Origin: Rhynchonema sp. JSB1_4
Lineage: Eukaryota; Nematoda; Chromadorea; Monhysterida; Xyalidae
Assembly: GCA_030248065.1 (NCBI GenBank)
Contig: JASAMV010007721.1
Span: 62,001 to 126,000, forward strand
Length of the DNA stretch: 64,000 nt
Direction of reading: 5' to 3'
This document shows positions 24,423 to 34,910 of this stretch, piece after piece (positions within the stretch are counted from its first letter, which is position 1; each line of letters begins with the position of its first letter). The translations under genes and the position numbers were made by a program. The notes below the pieces were generated by a model. The model searched no databases. It worked only from the letters and a program-made list of their open reading frames with translations, and had not been told where the DNA came from.

Positions 24423-24828
24423 CGATGGTGTAGCTGGGGGGGGGTCCCCCCTCTAGGTACAGTAGGTAGGTTGCCGCCCCTCGCCTGGTACAGTAGGTAG
24501 GTCGCCGCCCCTTCCCTGGTACAGTAGGTAGGTTGCCGCCCCACCTAACTTCTCACCCAAAACATTCATTTTTGGCTTAAAATTGCATAAAATTAGCATA
24601 TTTGTCTGCAAATAGGCGAAAAATCGCGCGCTGCGCGCGAAATTAGTATTCTAGGCCACATTTTCTTCAGTATTTAGACATAAAAAATTTCGGTTTCCAG
24701 ATGACCCCCCCAAGTGGTACGACCCACACCCACCCCCCTAGCTCGGCTGGTAGGTTGCCTTGCCGCCCCGCATTTTGGGTGGTACAGCAGGTTGCCGCTG
24801 CCGCCCCACCTGGGTAGCTACACCACTG
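24423..24828. mobile_element. GGTACAGTAGGTAGG-word hAT-like MITE, copy 2
   Basis: 406 bp with perfect 8-bp target duplication CATGGGGG (24415-24422 and 24829-24836). Ends CGATGGTGTAGCTGG and GGGTAGCTACACCACTG. The words TAGGTACAGTAGGTAGG and GTTGCCGCCCC repeat on both sides of an AT-rich core with GGCGAAAAATCGCGCGCT. No open frame. Confidence 0.9.
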
Positions 24829-24867
24829 CATGGGGGCAATACCCAAGACCATAGTAGTGGCTGGGGG

Positions 24868-25253
24868 CAGTGTAGTTCCTGGTCCGGAGGGGGAACAGGC
24901 GGTACCCCTTTTTTTCGGAGGGGGAACAGACGTACCCACCTGGGGGGGAAGGGGGGGGAGGACCCAAATTTGGAGAAAAGTCATTTTTTGAGGTCGAAAA
25001 TTTGGCTCATTTTTGCCCCTTTTTGGAAAAAAATCTCAATAAAAAGGGTATTTTGGCGATTTTTGACAACATTGACCTAAAAATCACTCATTTTATGCCT
25101 AAAAATGCCTATTTTAGGCCAAAATTTGCCTATTTTAGGTAAAAATTGGGGGAGCAGACGTACCCGGAAGGAGAACAGTGGGGCAGGCGTACCATGGAGG
25201 GGGAACAGACGTACCCGAGGGGGGACCCCCCTCCCCGCCCAGGAACTACACTG
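24868..25253 (+). mobile_element. CAGTGTAGTTCC-family hAT-like MITE, word GAGGGGGAACAGACGTACCC
   Basis: 386 bp, perfect 8-bp target duplication GCTGGGGG (24860-24867 and 25254-25261). The ends and core are shared with 14416 and 16843, but the repeated word is GAGGGGGAACAGACGTACCC, about twice left and three or four times right of the core. Confidence 0.93.
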
Positions 25254-25303
25254 GCTGGGGGGGAGGTTGGGGGGTTTCCCCCACCTACCACAAAACCCGA
25301 GGG

Positions 25304-25709
25304 TATACTTGCGGGCCGGAAAAAAACCGTTTTTTTCGAAAAAACCGTTTTTTTTCCGAGGCCCGGAAAAATACGTTTTTATTTTTCCGGAAATTTTTCC
25401 AAGTGGCAACTTTTGGAAAAAAACCGTTTTTTTTTCAAAAATTTCGAAATATTTTCAAGGGTTACGAAAGGATGTTGTCAAAACTAATGTAAATCGGTGC
25501 TAAACAGTTCAAAATGAGCACTCTTTAATCTCCAAGTGCATTTTTAGCATGTTTCAGGCCATTTCCCGACAAAATTTTCTCCAAAATAGGCGTTTTTGGA
25601 CCATGGGTATCCTTAAGCACTGGAAAAATATTTGGAAAAAAACGGTTTTTTCCGAAAAAAACGGTTTTTTTTCCAAAAAATATATTTTGCGAAAAAATAC
25701 GCAAGTATA
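25304..25709. mobile_element. Element with ends TATACTTGCG and GGAAAAAAACCGTTTTTTT words
   Basis: 406 bp. TATACTTGCG at 25304 is mirrored by CGCAAGTATA at 25700-25709; flanks CCCGAGGG and TCCGAGGG match at 7 of 8. The word GGAAAAAAACCGTTTTTTT(C) alternates in both orientations on both sides. The uninterrupted copy at 13470-13867 shows the pre-insertion sequence. The ends do not fit the hAT consensus, so the superfamily is open. Confidence 0.8.
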
Positions 25710-26704
25710 TCCGAGGGGGTTGGGGGGTTGAGTACTTACCTCTCACAACTCCAAATCATACCTCTCACAAGCAATTTTATACCTTTTTAAGGCAAAAATC
25801 GCTGTTTTTCGACCTTATTTTCCCAAAAATCGCGCGCTCCGTGCGCAAACCCACCCATAATACCTATTTTTAGGCGATTTTCCGCAAAAATTTGGAAAAA
25901 GTACTATTTTTACCTCAATTTTTGGCCAAAATTGTATCACAAAAAACGGTGTTTTTTCGCCTTTTTGGGTGACCAAAATCATACCTCTCACGCTTCCGGT
26001 CCCAACGCCGCATCATACTTACCTCCCCCCACACATGGGCCTGCCACTACACTGCCCAGTATTTAGGCCTGATAGTTGTGCACGTTTTTTGTTCGTTCAG
26101 AGCACATAATACGCCTCTTATTGACGAATAGACACGAATAAATGCGATTACAAGCAAGAAAACGTCCTTTCAAACCCCCTTTTTAGGTGTTGGCTGGCTG
26201 GCCCACTGGCCCATTACTGGCGTATTTGGGAAAATCGACAGGCTCATTTTGAAATGTACTGGTTCTGGCTCTTTTTATAATTGGGTAAAGTATGTTGTTG
26301 TGTCACTACTTTACTGTGTTTTTAGTGCGTTTTGATGCTAAATAGTATGTTTTTGCGCAAAAATTAACAGCAATCGCGCGTAGCGCGAAAATTTAATATC
26401 ACCACAGGATTGCTACAAAAAGTTTAATGTTTTCCACCATTTTTTGCCTGTGTGTGCCCTGTGCGGTTCAGTTTGGTTACTAAAGGCCCAACTATACTTC
26501 GTTTTCTGACGCACCAAAGAACAAAAGAATATCAATGGATATAATATTGTATTGCTGGGCTAGTTGGTGATATTCAGGGAGTGCCTTCTCCAGACTGACT
26601 CCATTTCATTTCTAGAAACGAACACTCTCCTGTGACCAGAACGACAAAACAAACAAACTTCCCGAACTCCGCAATTAGTTTGTTGCCCAAAGTTCGATTC
26701 CGCC

Positions 26705-29700
26705 ATGGGACGCAAGAAGAAGAAGGTGATGAAACCATGGTGCTGGTGAGCTATTTTCCTTTATTTTATAGTTTTACGGTTGCGCCAATTGGCCCGGTCC
26801 CGGTGGCACCAATATATCCGGCCCGGCGCGGCATGAATTTTTATGGTGGGTGATTTTTTATAATTATGAGACCGGACTTGGTTTCAATTTCAAAGTGACA
26901 GATTCGGGACTTTTCTGGCCGTGCAAGGGCCAGGCAATCCACATGTCGAAAAATTTGTTCTCAGGCTGCAGACGTTGTCGGGACCAATTTTCCAGCGGCA
27001 GCCAATAGCATCAGAATCAGAAATAAAAATCTTAAGGTTTCCTGTAGCATAGCTTCTGCCCCTGGAATAAATTTTGTTTGCCCGCCCTTGCGTCGATTTT
27101 TTAAGTTCAGTGTTGCACATGTCTGTCAGACAGAAGCATTATTACAAAATCAGTGTGAATATAGTTGAAAACAGCGCTTTTTTCCTGAAAATAACGAAAA
27201 CGAAAAAAACCGGGTCGATACATGACCGAAATTTTTTCCAAAAAATCCGCACTCCTTTCGGAATAAATTCGTTTTCCGGAATCCGGAAAATCCGGAAGAA
27301 AGAACAAGTTTTTTCAAAACCCATGTTGCATCCGCGCTTGTATCGTGCTCTTGATTTTTTTGATACGGTTGAACATTATTTTCGAACGCAGGTATTGCGG
27401 TCGTGAGTTTGATGATGACAAGATTCTGATTCAGCACCAGAAAGCCAAGCACTTCAAATGTCACATTTGTCACAAAAAGCTGTTCACGGGTCCAGGTTTG
27501 GCCATTCATTGTATGCAGGTAAGTTCTGCGCAGCGCGGGTGGTTTTGCTCATGTTTAATTGTAATTGTCTTTCTATTTTATTTTATGCGTTCTAAAATTG
27601 TTAAATTTTGTCAATCAACGGATCCATCTCAATTCAGGTACACAAAGAAACGATCGAAAAGATTCCACATTCACTACCGAATCGCGGCTCAACGGAAATA
27701 GAGGTCTATGGAATGGACGGTATTCCGGAGGAAGATCTGGCTGCGCACGAAGCTGAAAAAGGTGTCCGGTCATTTTGTAATTTGCCATTTCATCTGCAGC
27801 CAAACCCGGTCATAAGTTAATTCGTTGCAAGAGATATCGCCATAGTTTTTTTAGACACTTTTTAGGTGCAATTTGCACCTAAAAATCAGAATTGCACCTA
27901 AAAATTCAGGGTTAGGTGCAAGCTTGCACCTAACATTTTGAGCCCTTATTTCCTTAATTTAGCATTTATACAGCATCTTTTAAGGTTCGAAAACCTTAGA
28001 AACGAAAAAAATGCGCTGCGCGGCTTCTTCGTTCCTTCCACTAAATTCCATCGAAACCTTTGGTGTTTGGTCGACATCGACAAAAAATATTTATTGGTCT
28101 GATTGCACTTCGCGCACAGTTAGTACCTGGTATTGGTAATAAGATTCAACAAATACTACAGCAGAACATGACAACAGCATTAGATACCAACACAAATTAA
28201 ACGAAGGGCAAAAGTAAATGAATGATAGCCCCCAAAAGTGGATATGGTAACATGAAAATTTTACTGCTTCGGAGCTCAAAGTCAAACACTCGCTTACTTC
28301 TCAATCGGTTCTCAATAATCAAACTAAAATTCAACGTGCTACAGAAATTCGGACTTTCCTTCAAAAGTTTGTTTATGCTAAAACTTTGTTGAACTTCTAA
28401 AAGCGCGCAAATAGCATTAAAACGCATGACCAGGCAAAAAACACCTAAAATCGACGTTTTTTATTCTAAGTAGGGCTTGTACCTACTTTAGCCAGCTTGC
28501 ACCTAAAAATTGGGGGGTTGCACCTTAGTTGCACCTAGTAAATTTTGAAAAAAAAACCTGGATATCGCTTTACGGCAGACAGATTTTCATGTCCTATGGT
28601 AAATTTTCTCCATAAACGCATTCTAAGGCGAAGCACCATACACGCAATAAACAGCGAAAGATTTATCGAACAGTCGACCATTTCAATAAATATGACTCTA
28701 CTCCACGCCAGTGTTTTCGCACAAATTTGCCGTCCTTCATTCGAATTCGAACGTCCAGTGCAGGTCATGATCCAGTGGAATATTTGTTATACAGTAAGAG
28801 ACAAAAGCGTGTAGCGAGACGTTTGAATTCAAATGTGTCAGTATCAAGCTTGGTGATCGGATCAGATCTATATTTGTAACTGTAGTTGGATTGTTTGCAT
28901 TTAGAATTTGCTTTGTGTTATGAATTTTGATCTGCAGCATGAGACTTGTATCTCAGGGCAGCCAGCAAGGCACACTGGTCGAAATTAGTGGAAACCAGGA
29001 AGTTTCTTAATATCCGTAATACAAAATGTTACGTCACAAGTTCAATAATCGTTCCACAAGTATTATTTGAGGTGGCGAGCCGGATTCAAAAATGGGCCGT
29101 TTCGAGGAGCCCCCACTACCTCCACCAATGATGCCGTTCCCAATGCCGCCGGGCATGATGCCCCCGATGCCGCCCATGCCTGGCATGCCACCAATGCCGC
29201 CAATGGGGATGGGTGAGTTGCATTGCATCTTTTATTTTGTGTTGATTTATGACCGTTCACGCTATTTTAGTTGTTAATTTATTTGTTAATTTGTTCTTGT
29301 ATTGGTTGCCGAACCCAGAAATGTGGAGACTGCGCAATCGTTTAGCTACTTTTACGAGAGCCATGAAACATTTTTCATCGGCCAGGCCCAAAGTGGTGGG
29401 TCCGGTGCCGCTTCTGGTTTCGGGTGGTCTCAGTCTCGAATCTCCGGTGATTTATCAACGGATAGACTCTCGTTTTGACCATCCTTAGGTTCACCTATTT
29501 CTTGGTTTTCGACACTTTTGTGTGGATTTATTTCCAGGTTTCCCCATGCCTCCCGGTATGCCCCCGATGCCGCCTGGCATGATGCGACCGCGACTGCCCA
29601 TGCCTCCGCCGCCCGTCACCACCGCATCTGAGGTCAGTGTTGGATCATAAATTTGTGAAAAAGTTTGTTGCAATTATTAAGCTTCATAAATAATGATCTC

Positions 29701-30921
29701 TTACTGTACTTCAGTCGGAAGGTCCACGTGCCACATTCCCGGCGTACAGTGGTCCGTCAGTGGACGGTGCATCGGCTGCTAGCGCATCGCCCACAGCCGC
29801 CCCAACCGTGCCTCGGATTGCACCGACCGGCACTGGCACCAAGATTATGCATCCCGATGAAGATATTTCGTTGGTTCGGCCGATGTATTTTCATTTTCAC
29901 GAACTATATTTGTTCAGAGACTGTCATTGTCACAATATGCTCGCTCGTTGTGTTTGGTGTTATTGAGTTTCACTGGACTAACCCCCAGCCAGAAGGCCTG
30001 ACCGGCTACGCCCTCGGGTACTGAAAATTCTGGATGGTGGATGTGGATAGGAATACATACACTGAGGCAACGTGCCCCACAAAAAAACTTTTCTGTTGAA
30101 TTACCTACATTGGTATCAACACTAATTGACAATTTTCTCACATTCACAGGAGGAGCGTCGTTCGATGCAACCAAAGTATTCGCGTCATGCCGGGCCAGGT
30201 GAGAATAATTGAGTTTGGTATCGAATTCTACGTCGTTTAGTGTGCGACTTAGCAGCGAATCTCAAAGCATTCCCCATTCGTTGTGCAGCATAGCGGTGGT
30301 GATACACTGCGTCCGCGCTTTAACCCCACACAAACACTTATTGCTCACTCAACACGGTAGGTGTGCTGTGACCGGTTGGTGGACATAAAATAATGATCAA
30401 ATAATCTAAATTCGAGATCTAAGATGAGATCAAAATGTCAGTGTTTGTTTAATAATCAAGCTTCTATGTGTGTTGTGTGATGCAACTGATATGTTCCGAA
30501 CCAAGCCAGTTCACATATTTTGCAGAAGCAAAACTCAAAGTCGGTATTTTTTCTTCAAGCGTTTTCTAGTATTATTTTGTCATAACCGATAGAGACAGGA
30601 GACCAAGCTACTGTATTTTTTCCCAAGCGGTACTCGTTGTTAGCTGTTGCACACGTGCCGTTTCGGTTTCACCAAACGAGATGTTCGTATAAATGCGATT
30701 AAAAAATGTAAGTCCAAAATACCGGTGAGTCCCACGCTCTTACACGCACGCAAAGCACGCTGAATGGTCTTATTTTCTTCAACTACATCACATAAGCGCG
30801 CAATCGTTGTTTTTCAGGAGACTGGTTTGTTTTGACTGACAGTTCATTGAAGTACTTCGTAAATAATGTTCAGTTGATTTCAGCGGCCTTCGGTGCTGGC
30901 TACGGTACGGCTGCGTATTGA
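26705..30921 (+). CDS. ZNF207: BuGZ/ZNF207-like zinc-finger, Bub3-binding spindle protein
   Basis: BuGZ binds microtubules and stabilises Bub3 for kinetochore attachment and the spindle checkpoint. Eight exons: 26705-26745, 27392-27518, 27638-27761, 29072-29212, 29538-29632, 29715-29873, 30150-30198, 30884-30921; 774 nt, 257 aa (human about 480). It starts [20 protein letters not shown] and carries two C2H2 fingers ([20 protein letters not shown], then CHICHKKL...[10 protein letters not shown]). A Pro/Met/Gly-rich middle is followed by the Bub3-binding GLEBS motif, [20 protein letters not shown], across the exon 6-7 join, with the paired Glu present. The C-terminus ([12 protein letters not shown]) rests on the last splice choice; an alternative acceptor near 30287 would end the frame almost at once. 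Intron 3 hosts a 720-bp transposon. Shortening falls in the low-complexity middle. Confidence 0.93.
27841..28560 (+). mobile_element. TTGCACCTA-word element, copy 2, in BuGZ intron 3
   Basis: Begins CATAGTTTTTTTAGACACTT and ends TTGCACCTAGTAAATTTTGA, like 14092-15220, without the nested MITE. The words TTGCACCTA/TAGGTGCAA occur at both ends. It sits in the sense orientation of the host gene and touches no exon. Confidence 0.8.
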
Positions 30922-31509
30922 TAACAACATTGGAATAGGTTCGGTGGAAGGGTTACGGTATGTTTGTGTTGAATGGAACGACGTCTTGTCTGTGAACCAC
31001 AGTAATTTGCCGTGCTGACATTATTCGATCAATAGTATGATACTGGGCGTGACAAAACAGGTTGAACTTTTTCGGGGTTGTTCATTGTCGTTCATTGTTC
31101 ATTTCCGTTTTTTTGTTTCTACTGTGTTGATTTGCTGATTCCATTTTGATTGTTGGTTTGTAATACATGTTCCTCCTTACTAAGGGTACTGTGTAATCGT
31201 ATGTATGATCTAATCCAATTCTTCGTGAGTGAGGTGAGTTCACTTTATTGTTTCTGCTAGCTTCACCACACAATTTCTAGAGTCCTAATTGTCATGTAAT
31301 TCTGCTGCTCATGCCTTTGTTCCTTTCGATAAAATTCAATCAACAAGCAATCAGAATTGGATTTATGAAGTTGCTTTGCATTCGATATTCGACACAAGTG
31401 TTTGTGCTCCTTGTTATCTATTTCATGCCTATTATTTCACTCGGTTACCTCTAGTTACACAACCCAAATCCCTGCTCCCTCCAACGACAAAAGTTCTCGA
31501 GGTTCGGGG
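30922..31509 (+). other. Intergenic spacer between BuGZ and IMMP2L
   Basis: Presumably the BuGZ 3' UTR and IMMP2L promoter or 5' UTR. No conserved coding sequence seen. An in-frame upstream ATG at 31402 would extend IMMP2L by 36 residues, but the extension has no family resemblance. Confidence 0.4.
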
Positions 31510-33037
31510 ATGCGTGGTTCACGCATATGGACAGTGCTTCGGTCGGCTGTATGCACATTTTGCGTTGGTGCGTGCGCGTGTGACTTGGTCGGATATCCTG
31601 CGCAAGTGCACAAAGATTCCATGATGGTAAGATGAGTCGATCTGAGAAGGATTTTATAAATTTGCAACGTCGTTCCAGTGTCACGTTTGATACGCAGTTA
31701 TGAATTCACAACGGAACGGTGCTCACGTGTAGGGTTAGAGCGATGTCAGGTGTCGTGTGCCAAAAAAAGTGTAGATGTCGGGTGCCTCCAGGTGTCGGGT
31801 TTTTTGGGACCCGACACTTGCGGTCTAAAACATCAGCTTTGCTGAGAGAAGAATTTTGACCGAAAATTTTCTTTGAACAAAATGTTTCCGAAGACGCAGA
31901 ATGTGACATTTTGGTGTTTATTTCGTGTGAAAAAACTTGAATTCAGTAACTTGAGCCAAAAAATTGCGCTGATGATGCAAAAATTTGCCTGTTTTTTGGT
32001 CCAAAAACTGGTGTCGGTTGTCGAGTTTTTTTTTAAACTAGATGTCGGTTTTTTTGGAACTGTCGGGTGTCGGCTTTTTTTCTCACATGCCGGGTGTCGC
32101 TTATCTTCCCGACCTCTAACCGTACTCACGTGTGAGATTATTCTTTATTTGAATCCAGCCAACGCTATCGCCTGGCGATTGGATCTGGGTGAGTCGTCGC
32201 AGTTATGCCGCTCGTCGAAGCCCCCAAATTGGTGATGTGATCACTTTTACGTTGGTTTCTCTCGTCGTATTTGCTGTTTGGGCTTCGATTTCCTTTTTTG
32301 AGGCGCATTTTAGGCATCCAAGACGGCCGAAGGACACATTTGTGAAACGAGTCACTGCCGTCGCTAACGATCCAAACAGGTGCGTTGTGCGGTATTATGC
32401 TACCCGAATTGTGTGCGACTTTCTACTTTGTGAAGCCACTTTAGTGGCCAGTGATCAGTCAATATTCTTCCTCATACATAATGATCGACACACTACATAG
32501 AGGCTAGACTGTATTTAGTTATGTGCACACAATTGCATTGAACTACCGTAACCCGCTTGCAGCTGTACCGTTGGTCACGATGGTGAACGTAAACGACTGC
32601 CAGACGGACACTGCTGGGTTCGGGGCGATAACACGGCACATCATCACGAAAGCAGTCTGGATTTTGGGCCGGTTTGGTGACATTTGTTTCTCGCACACGG
32701 GCACATTTTTATGCGAAATATTCGGACTGTGTATTAAGGTTTTTGGAACAAGTTTACGCCGGTTTAAATCCCAACTTTCAGAACAGAATCCGAATGCTTT
32801 CACATCAAAAAAAACAGAAACGACCACTCTGATGCCAGCAAAGTGCATGGCCTCATTTCGACTCTAGAACAAATGGTGATTTAGTCCGTATGCATTGACA
32901 ATATTGTTCAGGTTGCAATTGGATTGATTCATGGTCGAGCGACACACGTAATTTGGCCATGGCACAAATGGAAAAGACTGAATGCTTCCATCGAGGTGGA
33001 GGTCGCGCCACCCAGTGAATTACCTCGATATCTCTGA
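31510..33037 (+). CDS. IMMP2L: Mitochondrial inner membrane peptidase subunit 2 (signal peptidase I family)
   Basis: IMP2 is an S26 serine/lysine protease in the inner mitochondrial membrane, facing the intermembrane space, that removes sorting signals from imported proteins. Exons 31510-31626, 32159-32250, 32314-32379, 32563-32671, 32912-33037 total 510 nt, 169 aa (human 175). A hydrophobic N-terminus is followed by the catalytic-serine motif HKDSMMPTLSPGDWIWV (Ser37), the catalytic-lysine box KDTFVKRVTAV (Lys81), the family signature RLPDGHCWVRGDN and the IMP2-type end GPVAIGLIHGRATHVIWPW. Ser37 and Lys81 correspond to human Ser43 and Lys91. Intron 1 carries a 395-bp transposon only 34 nt before the exon 2 acceptor. 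A scrap of the last exon was copied to 35818-35880. Confidence 0.92.
31730..32124. mobile_element. TAGGGTTAGAG hAT-like MITE with GTGTCGGGT words, in IMMP2L intron 1
   Basis: 395 bp with perfect 8-bp target duplication CTCACGTG (31722-31729 and 32125-32132). Left end TAGGGTTAGAG, right end CTCTAACCGTA. The words GGTGTCGGGT, GATGTCGGG and CCGACAC rep on both sides of an AT-rich core. It lies just upstream of a polypyrimidine tract and may hold the branch region of the intron away from the donor. Confidence 0.92.
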
Positions 33038-33097
33038 TAGACTTTTCTGGTGCTCCTTGTATTGTACAGTGCTGATAACGTATAACTGTGCGGCGAA

Positions 33098-33356
33098 CGG
33101 GCAATAGACCAAAGCACATTTGGGCAAGACCACTTTAAGCAAGTGAAAAAGAGCACAGACCAAAAGAGCAGAACTAAATAAGCCTAAGCCTGAGCCCAAA
33201 CACAAAACTAAGCCTAAATGTAGGCCTAAGCCAAAGCCTGATACCTAAATCAGCCCAAGCCACTGGGACAAAATAAGAGCTCTGCTCTTTTGGCTCTGCC
33301 CTTTTTTTCTTGCTCAAATTGGTCTTGCCCAAATGTGCTTTGCTCAATTGCCCGGG
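33098..33356. repeat. Inverted repeat enclosing GCCTAA-like loop
   Basis: The arm at about 33098-33175 (GGGCAATAGACC, CAAAGCACATTTGGGCAAGA, GACCAAAAGAGCAGA) is mirrored at 33272-33354 (TCTGCTCTTTTGG, TCTTGCCCAAATGTGCTTTG, CAATTGCCC). The loop (33178-33245) is degenerate telomere-like sequence, such as AAGCCTAAGCCTGAGCC and GTAGGCCTAAGCC. It lies between the convergent IMMP2L and lectin genes. Confidence 0.75.
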
Positions 33357-33615
33357 CACCCACTGTGCACAATATATGTATAACACCTGTAGCTTTACAT
33401 ACAAACTTCCTCAAGATATCTTGCAATACGAGATAACAAAGCAAAGAAACAAAAGTGCTCAAAAATAATGATATGATAGGATGGTAACACAGCACGTGAA
33501 AAACCGGTTGCGGGTAAAAATTTATTGGTTTGCATAAGAGTTCGCCGAGCTGTCCTCATACATATGTTGTTACGTTACACTAATATACAGTACCTGTAAT
33601 TCTACGACGCTTGTT

Positions 33616-34910
33616 TTACAAATACCGTGCATACACGATCGTATTCGCTGCGGTGACAATGTTGTCCACGTCCATCTTGCGTGGGGTCATGCGGCAACGG
33701 CCTAAAAGCAGATTCCAATTTAATACAAGCACGGCGTAAAACCTTTTCAATTCAATAAGCGGATACCATCGGTGGAGCGATGATCGAAGGCCATGCATTC
33801 GCGTCGCATCAAACATTCAAACGCGCATTTACGCACATCGAACACGTTAAATTCGATCACAAGTCCCATTGTTGTCACCAATTCACTGTTGATGGCTCGC
33901 GTTTTGTATTTCTGACCGGGCGCCTCTGCAAATTGTGAGGCGATTACGTTTTTTGATAAACTTTCATGAGCCGCTTCCACCAAAGATTGCATTGGGCATT
34001 TCCTTCCAACAATCAGGATTATAAATAAAGGTGGATTCGATTACACACACGTCGTTCACAGATAAGCCAAGCGGGTGTCTCCGTTGCCGTGTGCAAGGTG
34101 ATCGCGATTGGGTCCGTATAGAGATTCGCATGCATTCGTCCATACAAATGAGCAGCGCTCGGTGGTGCAACGAACACGAAATCAGTGATGTTGTGAACCG
34201 TCCAATGTTCGTGCATGTCCCCATTCGCATCGATCAATCGCAAATCCGATTCGCTGCTGATCGTTGCATCCGTCCGTTCACTGCGCACACCCATGTACCA
34301 CCACACGTTCGTGATCTGTGATTCAGAGTAAATGTGGAAGTCTATGGAAAAGGGATCCTATTCCGAACTTACTTCCAGCAATAATGATCCACACAAGAAG
34401 GCCTAAGCTTCAACATTGCAAAAACTCCATGTTGAGGTTTTTGGTAAACAAACTGCACAACAAACTTTAAAAAAACTGCCACTGCCTTGTGTAGTGTGGT
34501 CTGTCATCTCACAACCGTGAAATATCAGCCAACCGGCATCACAAAGTCGACATGGAACACAGCATCGGCGATGTCCCTGGCCTGAACGTTAGCCATTCTG
34601 GCACCCCCATTGCTTCGACATTCGACCACCGCGTCCGCATAAACCTTTCCCACGTTGCGAATGAAGAAGCAACTACTTCCAATCACCTTGGCTGTATTTG
34701 CAAACCCAGACAGCGCAAAGTTGCGCGATTGGCAATCGACGCGGTATGGAGCCAGGACTTCTGCAGATTTGTGATTTTATGACATTCAAGGTTTGACAGG
34801 TTGGGAGAACACTACGATACCATACCTTCCAAATCGGTCACCAACTCCATTGCATGCACATGCCCCAGCACAGCGAGCAGGCACAACAGCATATGATGCA
34901 TGGTATCCAT
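33616..34910 (-). CDS. Secreted C-type-lectin-like + PAN-like protein, copy 1
   Basis: Five exons on the minus strand, 34910-34826, 34760-34534, 34315-34051, 33925-33767, 33701-33616; 822 nt, 273 aa. A signal peptide (MDTMHHMLLCLLAVLGHVHA) is followed by a C-type-lectin-like fold (SSCFFIRNVGKVYADAVVEC, NGGARMANVQ, VWWYMGVRSERTDATI) and a Cys-bearing segment (NVFDVRKCAFECLMRRECMA, then CRMTP) resembling PAN/apple domains. The usual EPN/QPD and WND calcium and sugar motifs are absent, so a classical sugar-binding role is doubtful. Exon lengths equal those of copy 2 exactly (85, 227, 265, 159, 86) with no stops, so both copies look functional. Domain calls are from motif reading; the family is not otherwise named. 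Confidence 0.8.

Larger units (their letters stand above)
24850..26054 (+). mobile_element. CAGTGTAGTGGCAGG-family element, copy 2, with two nested insertions
   Basis: The left end CATAGTAGTGGCTGG pairs with the right end CCTGCCACTACACTG. Flanks CCCAAGAC and CCCAGTAT agree at 5 of 8, a possible worn target duplication. The body matches 13470-13867 (TACCTCTCACAACTCC words, AAATCGCTGTTTTTCGACC). It is interrupted by the elements at 24868-25253 and 25304-25709, so this element is the oldest of the three. Confidence 0.75.

Noticed and set aside
30285..30355. Additional BuGZ exon between exons 7 and 8
   Set aside because: The acceptor and donor look usable, but in the required phase the second codon is a stop, so it could only be a truncating isoform.
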